From positions 1 to 20,502 of the forward strand of contig CAMCTC010000085.1 of assembly GCA_945878355.1 (NCBI GenBank): DNA of 20,502 nt, given 5' to 3'. Below, one piece after another: positions 14,000-20,502 of the stretch (position 1 is its first letter; every line of letters starts with the position of its first letter). Source of the DNA: Bordetella parapertussis. GTDB lineage: Bacteria > Pseudomonadota > Gammaproteobacteria > Burkholderiales > Burkholderiaceae_C. A program made the translations under genes and the position numbers. The notes below the pieces were generated by a model. The model was not told the origin of the DNA and searched no databases. It was given only the letters and a program-made list of their open reading frames with translations.

Positions 14000-14032
14000 A
14001 TTGTATTTGCACACATGTATGTCGAGGTGCAA
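14000..14032. promoter_or_regulatory. Second MarR-like site between marR and the CaCA gene
   Basis: ATTGTATTTGCACACA (14000-14015) shares its first ten bases and the ACA core with the palindrome at 13271-13286. An overlapping perfect inverted repeat, TTGCAC (14007-14012) with GTGCAA (14027-14032), follows. Located between divergent genes, it could regulate marR, the exchanger, or both. Confidence 0.45.
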
Positions 14033-14198
14033 GAGTAAACCCGGTGTCAGACATATCCCCTGATTGCACCGCTCTCAATTGCGGTCGCATGCGCCAATTA
14101 CGCAGCGCGCCTCAAGCCGTCCTTGGCATCAAGAGATCCCCACTCTAATCGACTCAGGCTCGGTGTTCCGACGAACGCCGGCCTCAGAATGGGTGGTC

Positions 14199-15206
14199 AT
14201 GGGACTTGACTGGCTTCAACTCGCCATCTCTGCTCTGGCCATTGCCTACGCCGGCGCGAAACTGACGCGCCTGGCCGATGCCATCGGCGAGAAGACGGGC
14301 ATGTCGGGCTCGTGGGTCGGACTGTTGCTGTTAGCAGCAGTGACCTCGCTGCCCGAACTCGCCACCGGCATCAGCGCAGTAACGGTCGCCGATGCGCCCA
14401 ATATCGCCCTCGGTGATGTCTTGGGCAGTACCGTCTTCAACCTGGCGCTGCTCGTGGTGCTCGATGTGCTGCACCGCCCGGAGACGATCTATCGCCGCGC
14501 CAGCACGGGCCACATCTTGTCCGCGGGATTCGCCGTCATCATGTTGAGTGTGGTCGGTGCAAGCGTGCTCCTGGAACGCGAACAGGTCGTGCCGAGGTTC
14601 GCATCGGTCGGCGCCTACACGCCATTGCTGGTGCTGCTGTACGTGCTGGCGATGCGCAGTGTTTTCTCGTATGAGAGCCGACAAACGCGCATCGAGCCGG
14701 CCGCAGGCCAGGAACGCCACGTCGGGCTGAGCCTGCGCAGCGCTTCGCTGAGGTTCGCTGCACTCGCTGGAGTCGTGGCCGTGGCGGGGATCTGGCTGCC
14801 AATCGCCGGCAGCCGCATTGCCGACGAGATGGGGTGGACCCGCACCTTCGTAGGTACGCTGCTGGTGGCCGGAGCTACCTCCTTGCCCGAAATCGTCGTG
14901 ACGCTGGCAGCACTTCGGCTGCGTGCGCTGGACATGGCCATCGGAGGCCTGTTGGGCAGCAACCTGTTCGATCTGCTGATCGTCGCGGTTGATGACGTGT
15001 TCTATGTGAAAGGGCCCATCCTGGCCGATGTGTCGTCGGTGCACGCGGTAACGGCGTTCTCGGCGGCGATGATGTCTGGTGCGGTCATCGTGGGTCTGGT
15101 CTACCGTCCGCGTCAACGCTATCTGCGAACCATGACGGTGGTGAGCGCGGCGTTGCTGGCGGTCTACTTGATCAACATCTACGTCCTGTTCGTGCACCGC
15201 GAGTGA
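14199..15206 (+). CDS. CaCA-family sodium/calcium exchanger-like protein (335 aa)
   Basis: Two inverted homologous halves are visible, each with the alpha-repeat of the Ca2+/cation antiporter superfamily. The first has AAVTSLPELATGISA and GDVLGSTVFNLALL, the second AGATSLPEIVVTLAALR and GGLLGSNLFDLLIV. The TSLPE glutamates and GS(T/N)xF motifs form the ion-binding site. About ten membrane spans and a length of 335 aa fit prokaryotic CaCA proteins (YrbG or NCX_Mj type). It should exchange Ca2+ or another cation for Na+ or H+ across the inner membrane. The start is ATG 14199, immediately before the first span (LDWLQLAISALAIAYAG). The frame is open back to 14064, but that extension is not membrane-like and has no conserved look. 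It is divergent from marR. Ion specificity is not deducible. Confidence 0.88.
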   Translation: MGLDWLQLAISALAIAYAGAKLTRLADAIGEKTGMSGSWVGLLLLAAVTSLPELATGISAVTVADAPNIALGDVLGSTVFNLALLVVLDVLHRPETIYRRASTGHILSAGFAVIMLSVVGASVLLEREQVVPRFASVGAYTPLLVLLYVLAMRSVFSYESRQTRIEPAAGQERHVGLSLRSASLRFAALAGVVAVAGIWLPIAGSRIADEMGWTRTFVGTLLVAGATSLPEIVVTLAALRLRALDMAIGGLLGSNLFDLLIVAVDDVFYVKGPILADVSSVHAVTAFSAAMMSGAVIVGLVYRPRQRYLRTMTVVSAALLAVYLINIYVLFVHRE

Positions 15207-15574
15207 CTTGCACCCTCGCCTGCACAGCACGCACCGGAGCGATGTGCGGTCTATCTGCCGTTGACCGTGTCCCTGACGGGCAGCCTTGCGGTCGCTGCGT
15301 GAAGGGTGCGAAGGACCGCAGCGGGTCGCGATGTTGAGGTCGACAACTTGAAGACCGGCCGTTCAGTCCTCGGCAGACCGAATGGCTGTGTCGCCGCTTG
15401 CTTGACCGGGCCGATCCTCCCCCTCGGGGACCTCAAGCGGTGATCTGCGCACCGGGACGCCAATGACGTGAGAGTGACTCGGAACTGGGCGGCTGCCTCT
15501 GCGCACCCATGCAGAGATCAAGGAAACCTGGAGCGGCCTGACGCTTCCTTGCGATCGGCCCCGCACGCGTGGGC
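15207..15574. other. Intergenic region between convergent genes, nothing recognised
   Basis: This stretch separates the end of the exchanger from the end of the selenoprotein gene. Open frames here have no family resemblance and no consistent codon bias. No terminator with a U-run is seen on either strand. Confidence 0.4.
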
Positions 15575-16789
15575 TCAGCCGCTGTCGCCGGACAGGTGCG
15601 GCGCCGGCACAAAGAAGCGCCCGCCCACAGTCTTCACACCGTTGTCCGAGCTCTCCAGTGCGGCGGCGCGCAGGGCCCGCAGGAAGCGACCTGCGAGCGC
15701 CTCCCCCCAGAACCAGCGATCGATCTGCCGGGCCGATGGTGGATCGCCGTCGGCCTGCGCCGCCTCGCCGTACAGCGCCTTCAGATCGTCGACCACGAAC
15801 CGCAGCGACAGCGCCGGCGTACCGTGTAGCGGCAGTACCGGAAGCCCTCCTGCCAGGAAGGATGCGGCAAACGCCGGCCAGCCGGTGGGGTCCAGGCCCG
15901 ACAGCCCCACGGTGGTCCGCTGAAAGCGCTGGGTAAAGCGCACCCACGCAGGGCGAACCGCTGCGAGTTCGTCTCGCAGCGCGGCCTCCCAGGCAGCGGG
16001 GCTGTCCGGCGAGGCAGGCGCAGGCAGGTCTGCCGACGCGCGCCAGCCTGCCCGGTCCGACCAACTGGGGTTGTCGTCGGGGAAGTGCGCCAAGATGACC
16101 GGGCCAGCAGGGCTCTCGATCAGTCCGAGCGCTTGCCGCAGAACGCGCTGCTGAAAGGCAATGTCGTTCGGTTCACCGAACGGACGGCCGAGCATGAATG
16201 GCACCATCAAGGCCCTCGGTGGCCGAGTTTTCTCGACCTGGGGAAGCACCGAGGCGATAGCCACCGTGGCAATCCCGCGTGTCTCCAGCATGTGGCCCAG
16301 CGCGCTCACGGCGCGCGTGCACAGCGGTCAGACGGGAGCGAGCACGACAGCGTCGACACCGTCGCGGCGGAACCTTTCGGCCATGTGGTCGGCTGCACCG
16401 GTCATCGCGGCCGGGTCGGTCGAACCCATCACCGAAAAATGCGTGTCGGCCACACCGCCGATCATGCCGTCGGCAGCCAGCTGGCGCAGTGCATCGATTG
16501 GGAACACCACGCCCAGGTCGCGCTGGAAGCCGGCTCTGTCGAAGTTGATCGAGACGTGGCTGACGAGAATCTCGGCAGCCGGCCAGTCGGCACCAACCTC
16601 ACGCGCCTCGCCCGAGCCAACAGGGAACGGCCGGTCACCGCGGCGGATCAGCGCGGCACTGCTGACGAGGGCCACGCGCCGCTGCGATAGCGGCGGCCCG
16701 GACACGAAGGGCGCGGTGTCGAACGCTGGACAAGGCAACGCCGCGACAACGCTGCGCGTCGGCTCAGGAATGTCCTCCAGTCTTGCCAT
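15575..16789 (-). CDS. GrdB/PrdB-family reductase-like selenoprotein with in-frame UGA (404 aa)
   Basis: Two abutting minus-strand frames are in the same phase and separated by one TGA (16330-16328). Read through, they form one protein that resembles the glycine/sarcosine/betaine/proline reductase selenoprotein B family across the TGA. Blocks include VALVSSAALIRRGDRPF, LGVVFPIDALRQLA, GMIGGVADTHFSVMG, DGVDAVVLAPV-U-PLC, and then VEKTRPPRALMVPFMLGRPFG. The TGA is residue 154, giving U154-x-x-C157, the place where family members carry Sec or Cys. A hairpin fitting a bacterial SECIS follows. The start is ATG 16789 with GGAG 7 nt upstream. The C-terminal 170 residues (after about 235) include WSDRAGW and IDRWFWGEALAGRFLRAL and are unfamiliar to me. 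Such proteins reduce C-N or related bonds in clostridia; in aerobic proteobacteria their substrate is unknown. It is monocistronic as far as seen. Confidence 0.78.
16300..16330 (-). promoter_or_regulatory. Selenocysteine UGA codon with candidate bacterial SECIS hairpin
   Basis: Downstream of the TGA (16330-16328), minus strand, a perfect 6-bp stem GCGCGC/GCGCGC (16316-16311 with 16305-16300) closes a 5-nt loop CGUGA. The loop begins 18 nt after the UGA, and its second base is G. Bacterial SECIS elements typically have a stem-loop with a G in the first two loop positions, 16-37 nt from the UGA. This one fits, so SelB-directed insertion is plausible. Confidence 0.6.
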
Positions 16790-17213
16790 GCGGGGGCTCC
16801 ATACGGTGATCGTGCCAACATTCTCGTGAATCGGCCGGCGGCTGTCGACCAACACCTGCGGCAAAGAAAGCGTGGCTCGAAGAGTTCACGCTAGTTTCCA
16901 CACGGCGTCGGTGGTTCCGCAACTGATTGACATGTAGGGGCGCGATCGACTGCTTTGGAGCGATCAATTCAGAACTGCGAGTGTCACTGAAGGGTCGTGA
17001 GCACCCTGACACGAAGTGCTGCTTCCGGGAAGCGCGCCTCGAACGACTGGTCTACGGCCGCGAACCCGGCCGACGGTCGGGCATGTCGACCCGTTGCCGT
17101 CCTTCGGCATCATCGCAAGCCGTCGTTCCGGGGTTCACATCCCGAACACAGCCCGACGGACGCTGCCTGGGTAACTGGGACACCCCGGGCCGCTCGGCAG
17201 CGGCCGATACGAC
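16790..17213. other. Intergenic region upstream of the selenoprotein gene
   Basis: No gene is supported on either strand. Just below the usp stop is a perfect 7-bp hairpin at 17188-17205 (GGCCGCT, CGGC loop, AGCGGCC). It is GC-rich but has no following U-run on the minus strand, so it is only a weak candidate terminator. The promoter of the selenoprotein gene must lie in the left part of this region, but no convincing -35/-10 pair stands out. Confidence 0.4.
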
Positions 17214-18071
17214 TCAGCGAAGGATCAGCATCGGCACGTCGCTGAGCCGCAACAGGCTGGTGGTCGTGCTGCCGAGTAGCCACTGGCGCAATCGCGAGTT
17301 ACCGAAGGCGCCCATCACCAGCAGTGCCGGGGCTTGGCGCTTGACGAGTTCGGGCAGCACTTGCTGGGGTTCGCCAGCCACCAACTCGGTCTCGGCGACG
17401 TTGCCAGCCGCCTGCAGTGCAGCCTGCGCTTGCTCAAGCTGCTGGCGCGCCAACGGCGTGTCGGACGCCACCATGGCCACCAGCACCGGCAGCCCCGCCA
17501 CCAGCGGATGCTGCGCCAACCGCTCAAGCGCCTTGCGCGCGCCGGCACTGCCGTCGAAGGCCACGACGACACGCTGCGGCGCTTTGAAGGCATCGGCGGT
17601 GGCCACCAGCACCGATGACGACACGCCACGGATGACGCGTTCGAGATGGTGCTCGGTGCGGATGCGCTCCTGCGCCGAAGCGTGGTGATGCTCTCCCAGC
17701 ACGTACAGGTCGACGTCAGCCTGGAGTTCAATGGCCGTGTCGATGAAGTCGCCGTGGCGCAGTCGCGCATCCAGGCGGTGGACACCTGCTGCAGCCGCCC
17801 GGCTACGGGCATGGCTCAGCAGTTCGCGACCAGCCTCGCGCATGGCCACACTGCGCTGCTCGTCCTGGCCGCTCAGCTCCTTCAACAGCGACTCCTGAGC
17901 ATCCACGCCGATGGCACCGCTGAAGTCAGTGACGGTGGCGACCTCCGGGTGACGTTCCAGCACATGCAGGAACTCCAGCGTGCATTCCAGCCGGACGGCG
18001 GCCCAGGCGGCCCAATCGATCACGGCATCGGTGTTGCCGCGGGTGTCGATGCAGGCAAGTATCTTGTTCAT
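17214..18071 (-). CDS. Tandem-domain universal stress protein (285 aa)
   Basis: Two UspA folds are joined in one chain. Domain 1 begins MNKILACIDTRGNTDAVIDWA and runs to about 145. Domain 2 starts near 166 with RVVVAFDGSAGARKALERLA and ends with MGAFGNSRLRQWLLGSTT, the G-x2-G-x9-G-S/T ATP-binding motif, then SLLRLSDVPMLILR. Domain 1 lacks a clean glycine motif at the equivalent place (LGEHHHASAQER), so only domain 2 is expected to bind ATP. Tandem Usps of about 280 aa are common in proteobacteria and act in stress survival or as regulators of neighbouring transporters. The ATG lies 14 nt after the SulP stop, so the pair is one operon and the Usp may sense or modulate the transporter (inference). 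Confidence 0.9.
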   Translation of the reverse strand: MNKILACIDTRGNTDAVIDWAAWAAVRLECTLEFLHVLERHPEVATVTDFSGAIGVDAQESLLKELSGQDEQRSVAMREAGRELLSHARSRAAAAGVHRLDARLRHGDFIDTAIELQADVDLYVLGEHHHASAQERIRTEHHLERVIRGVSSSVLVATADAFKAPQRVVVAFDGSAGARKALERLAQHPLVAGLPVLVAMVASDTPLARQQLEQAQAALQAAGNVAETELVAGEPQQVLPELVKRQAPALLVMGAFGNSRLRQWLLGSTTTSLLRLSDVPMLILR

Positions 18072-18085
18072 GGTCAGCTCCAGGC

Positions 18086-19600
18086 TCAGTGCATTAGCTG
18101 CTCAACGGCGCCTGGCTTGTCGTGCACGGCGAAGCGGTCGACCATCGTCGCGCTGGCTTCGTTCAAGCCGATGACCTCGACCTTGGCGCCCTCGCGCTTG
18201 AACTTCAGCACCACCTTGTCGAGCGCGCTGACGGCGGTGATGTCCCAGAAGTGGGCACGGCCCACGTCGATCACCACATGGTCGATGACTTCCCTGAAGT
18301 CAAAGGCCGCGATCAACGTCTCGGCCGAAGCGAAGAACACCTGGCCCACGACGTCGTAGGTGCGGGTGCGGCCGTCGGCGCTGAGCCGCCTGTCGACCCG
18401 CAGCACGCGCCCGACCTTGTGCGCGAAGAAGATGCCCGACAGGAGCACGCCGACGAACACGCCCTTGGCGAGGTCGTGCGTGGCGACCGTGACGACGACG
18501 GTGGCGATCATCACCGCCGACGAGCTGGGCGGGTGCTCGCGCAGCTTGCGCACGGAGTCCCAGCTGAAGGTGCCGATGCTGACCATGATCATCACCGCCA
18601 CCAGCGCGGCCATCGGGATGCGGCCCACCCAGTCTCCCAGGAACACCACCATCAGCAGCAGGAAGAGGCCCGCCACCAGCGTGGACAGCCGGCCGCGGCC
18701 GCCCGACTTCACGTTGATGACGCTCTGGCCGATCATCGCGCAGCCGGCCATGCCGCCGATGAAGCCGGTGGCTATATTGGCCACGCCCTGGCCCACGCAC
18801 TCGCGGTTCTTGTCGCTGGAGGTATCGGTTAGCTCGTCGACGATGGAGGCAGTCATCATCGACTCGAGCAGCCCCACCACCGCCAGCGTCATCGAATAGG
18901 GAGCAATGATCTTCAAGGTTTCCCAGCTCAACGGCACGTCGGGCAGCAGGAAGACCGGCAGGCTGTCGGGCAGCTGGCCCATGTCGCCGACGGTTCGGAT
19001 GTCCAGGCCCAGCGCCAGTGACACGGCAGTCAGCACGACGATGGTCACCAGGGGCGACGGCACCGCCTTCGTGATGTACGGGAAGCCATAGATGATGGCC
19101 AGGCCGGCGGCAGTCATCGCATAGACGACCCAGCTCACGTTGGTGAGTTCGGGCAGTTGCGCCATGAAGATGAGGATGGCGAGCGCGTTGACGAAGCCGG
19201 TGATGACCGAGCGCGAGACGAAGCGCATCAGCGCGCCCAGCCGCAGCACGCCGGCCACGATCTGCAGCACGCCGGTCAGTACGGTGGCGGCCAGCAGGTA
19301 CTGCAGGCCGTGCTCCTTGACCAGCAGAACCATCACCAGCGCCATGGCGCCGGTGGCAGCCGAGATCATGCCGGGCCGGCCGCCGGTGAAGGCGATGATC
19401 ACCGCGATGCTGAACGAGGCGTACAGGCCGACCTTGGGGTCGACACCAGCAATGATGGAGAACGCGATGGCCTCGGGAATCAGGGCCAGCGCGACGACCA
19501 GACCGGCGAGCAGGTCGCCGCGGACGTTGGACAGCCAGTGCCGTCGAAGTGTGGAAACAGGCATGGGCAGTGCGGGCAACGCCATGTCGATGGCGTGCAC
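18086..19600 (-). CDS. SulP-family anion transporter with STAS domain (504 aa)
   Basis: The SulP membrane domain is clear: [54 protein letters not shown], and the later conserved MGGCxMIGQS-like block here reading [20 protein letters not shown]. It has about 10-12 spans. Residues about 415-500 form a cytoplasmic STAS domain ([20 protein letters not shown]), the regulatory tail of the family. SulP proteins move sulfate, bicarbonate or dicarboxylates with Na+ or H+; the substrate here is unknown. The reading frame opens at GTG 19600. In-frame ATGs at 19585 and 19564 are equally possible because none has a clear ribosome binding site. It heads an operon with the tandem Usp, 14 nt downstream. Confidence 0.9.
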   Translation of the reverse strand: MHAIDMALPALPMPVSTLRRHWLSNVRGDLLAGLVVALALIPEAIAFSIIAGVDPKVGLYASFSIAVIIAFTGGRPGMISAATGAMALVMVLLVKEHGLQYLLAATVLTGVLQIVAGVLRLGALMRFVSRSVITGFVNALAILIFMAQLPELTNVSWVVYAMTAAGLAIIYGFPYITKAVPSPLVTIVVLTAVSLALGLDIRTVGDMGQLPDSLPVFLLPDVPLSWETLKIIAPYSMTLAVVGLLESMMTASIVDELTDTSSDKNRECVGQGVANIATGFIGGMAGCAMIGQSVINVKSGGRGRLSTLVAGLFLLLMVVFLGDWVGRIPMAALVAVMIMVSIGTFSWDSVRKLREHPPSSSAVMIATVVVTVATHDLAKGVFVGVLLSGIFFAHKVGRVLRVDRRLSADGRTRTYDVVGQVFFASAETLIAAFDFREVIDHVVIDVGRAHFWDITAVSALDKVVLKFKREGAKVEVIGLNEASATMVDRFAVHDKPGAVEQLMH

Positions 19601-20050
19601 GAGTTCGGAAAGGACTTGGAGCCCGCCCGGCCATTCGGACCGGCAGGTAAGTAAGAGGTGAAATCAGGGCACGAAGCCCGCTGTGAGCCTACGGCGGCGT
19701 CACGGTGCAGAAGTACCCCAGCGGCAGATCGCGACCGACCGGGCAGGTCGTGCGTTGGCGGGGAACAAGACTTTGCTGCACCAGGGGATTGTAGGGGCCC
19801 AGATCAGGCTTCAGCTCCTATGGGCCGGTCCACGTTTCTGCATCTCCGTGAGCGGCTCGCACGATGTCCGGATGGAGCCCCTTGTCCAAACCTCGTGCCT
19901 GAGCCGATCTCAGCTATCTGGCAACGAGCCGCGTGGCTGCTTCTGGCCGGGGTGTTTGAGTCCGCCAACGACCGCTGTGGGGACGCACAACTTGACCCGC
20001 CTGGGCCTAGCCGTCGGGCAGCTTCGGAGCGAGCCGTCGGACCGCTATGG
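19601..20050. other. Intergenic region between the SulP operon and the intron-like sequence
   Basis: No recognisable gene. Open frames exist on both strands but have no family features, and their codon use is inconsistent. The promoter of the minus-strand SulP operon must lie near 19610-19700; no strong hexamer pair is evident. Confidence 0.35.
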
Positions 20051-20350
20051 GTGTGCGCCGTGATAAGGCGGCGCTTTCCAGCGGGTGCAAGCCCCGCCCG
20101 GCAACCGCTCCAGCCGGAAGCAACCGGAGCAGGCATGGAGGTGACGAAATGTCTGAAGCCTTCGGGTAAGCGTGCCACGAATTGGTGGCAGCGCGAGTGT
20201 GCGGGCCGTAACGTGAGTGAACGCTGAGTAAGCCTCGATAAGGTCGATGCACAGGCCGACCCGGCGACCCTTCCGGGGAAGGCTGACATCACTGGACGGA
20301 TGAGCAAGGCAGTACCGCCAGTGGCTGTGCCGGGGTAGTGGCGACAGCAC
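20051..20350 (+). mobile_element. Group II intron, 5' portion (truncated or cut by rearrangement)
   Basis: The stretch starts with GTGTGCGCC, a typical group II intron 5' end, and has a short hairpin GCGGG-TGCAAG-CCCCGC and the domain-I-like GGAGGTGACGAAATG and GTAACGTGAGTGAACGC segments. The overall texture strongly recalls bacterial group II introns that encode LtrA-type maturases. No maturase reading frame and no domain V hairpin with AY-GUUCG-type end is visible before the window ends, so the intron is probably truncated. The 3' boundary given is approximate. Confidence 0.45.
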
Positions 20351-20371
20351 GTACAGACCACCGGTCGCGGC

Positions 20372-20464
20372 AAGAAGTCCACCGTCCACCACCAGATCAT
20401 CCCCATCAAGGACATCTGGCTATACCCGCTGCGCAAGGACTTCGCCAGCGTGCTGTGTCGATAG
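20372..20464 (+). pseudogene. Short gene-end fragment after the intron-like sequence
   Basis: A 30-codon tail reading KKSTVHHQIIPIKDIWLYPL, then RKDFASVLCR, ends at TAG. It has natural amino-acid composition but no start and no identified family. It is most likely the remains of a gene cut by insertion of, or recombination with, the intron. Confidence 0.25.
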
Positions 20465-20502
20465 GACCCTTCCTCCCGAGGTCTGGGCTATGGGTTCACC
20501 GA

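Noticed and set aside
15363..16064. Second minus-strand frame overlapping the selenoprotein gene
   Set aside because: Arg/Gly/Ala-rich shadow in a different phase, with no motif.
16328..16330. TGA read as a true stop or sequencing error splitting a pseudogene
   Set aside because: Phase is kept exactly, the context is U-x-x-C at the family's redox position, and a SECIS-like hairpin follows. A random nonsense mutation would not bring these together.

Overview
The window falls into two compositionally different halves. From about 6.1 kb onward the DNA is strongly GC-rich, with GC-biased third codon positions. The gene families there (SulP transporter, Usp, ClC, SSS symporter, GT81-like transferase, MarR, a GrdB/PrdB-like selenoprotein, a group II intron start) fit a high-GC proteobacterium. 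A betaproteobacterium of the Burkholderiales type is my guess from style alone and is not proven. Positions 1 to about 4.6 kb are more AT-rich, all genes there except an IS remnant point the same way, and the region looks like an acquired element.

Layout. 1-299: C-terminal remnant of an IS701/IS4-type transposase (minus). 542-1820: two small ORFs chained by short spacing or overlap to a 348-aa HUH-endonuclease-like replication or mobilisation protein. 1817-1954: twelve-bp tandem repeats starting at its stop codon, carrying nine exact copies of the E. coli Chi octamer GCTGGTGG in one orientation. 2061-2243: a small unknown ORF. 2344-2946: a minimal tyrosine recombinase, followed 4 nt later by a 550-aa large serine recombinase (2951-4603). 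4694-5840: a Phd/YefM antitoxin and zeta-family toxin pair with its own palindromic promoter. 5855-6098: a broken gene end, three 12-bp direct repeats and a REP/RAYT-like inverted-repeat relic. 6112-6639: two small convergent membrane-protein genes.

7044-13878 (minus) is a cluster read marR, small anchored protein, ClC anion transporter, GT81-like glycosyltransferase fused to a HAD phosphatase, SSS symporter, Gfo/Idh/MocA oxidoreductase. The genes overlap or abut (4-nt overlap, 0-nt gap, 15-nt gap), so they are probably co-transcribed. The fused enzyme has the architecture expected to make a glycosylglycerate-type compatible solute in one polypeptide. With the anion transporter, Na+-coupled symporter and sugar-type dehydrogenase, an osmotic or solute-homeostasis role is a reasonable inference. 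A 16-bp palindrome and a related site flank marR, and a strong terminator sits between the upstream site and marR.

14199-15206 is a CaCA-type cation exchanger (plus). 15575-16789 (minus) is the most striking gene: a GrdB/PrdB-family protein interrupted by an in-frame TGA in a U-x-x-C context, with a bacterial-SECIS-like hairpin at the correct distance. It is therefore a probable selenoprotein. 17214-19600 (minus) is a SulP anion transporter followed by a tandem-domain universal stress protein. 20051 to about 20350 resembles the 5' part of a group II intron, without a visible reverse transcriptase or domain V before the window ends.
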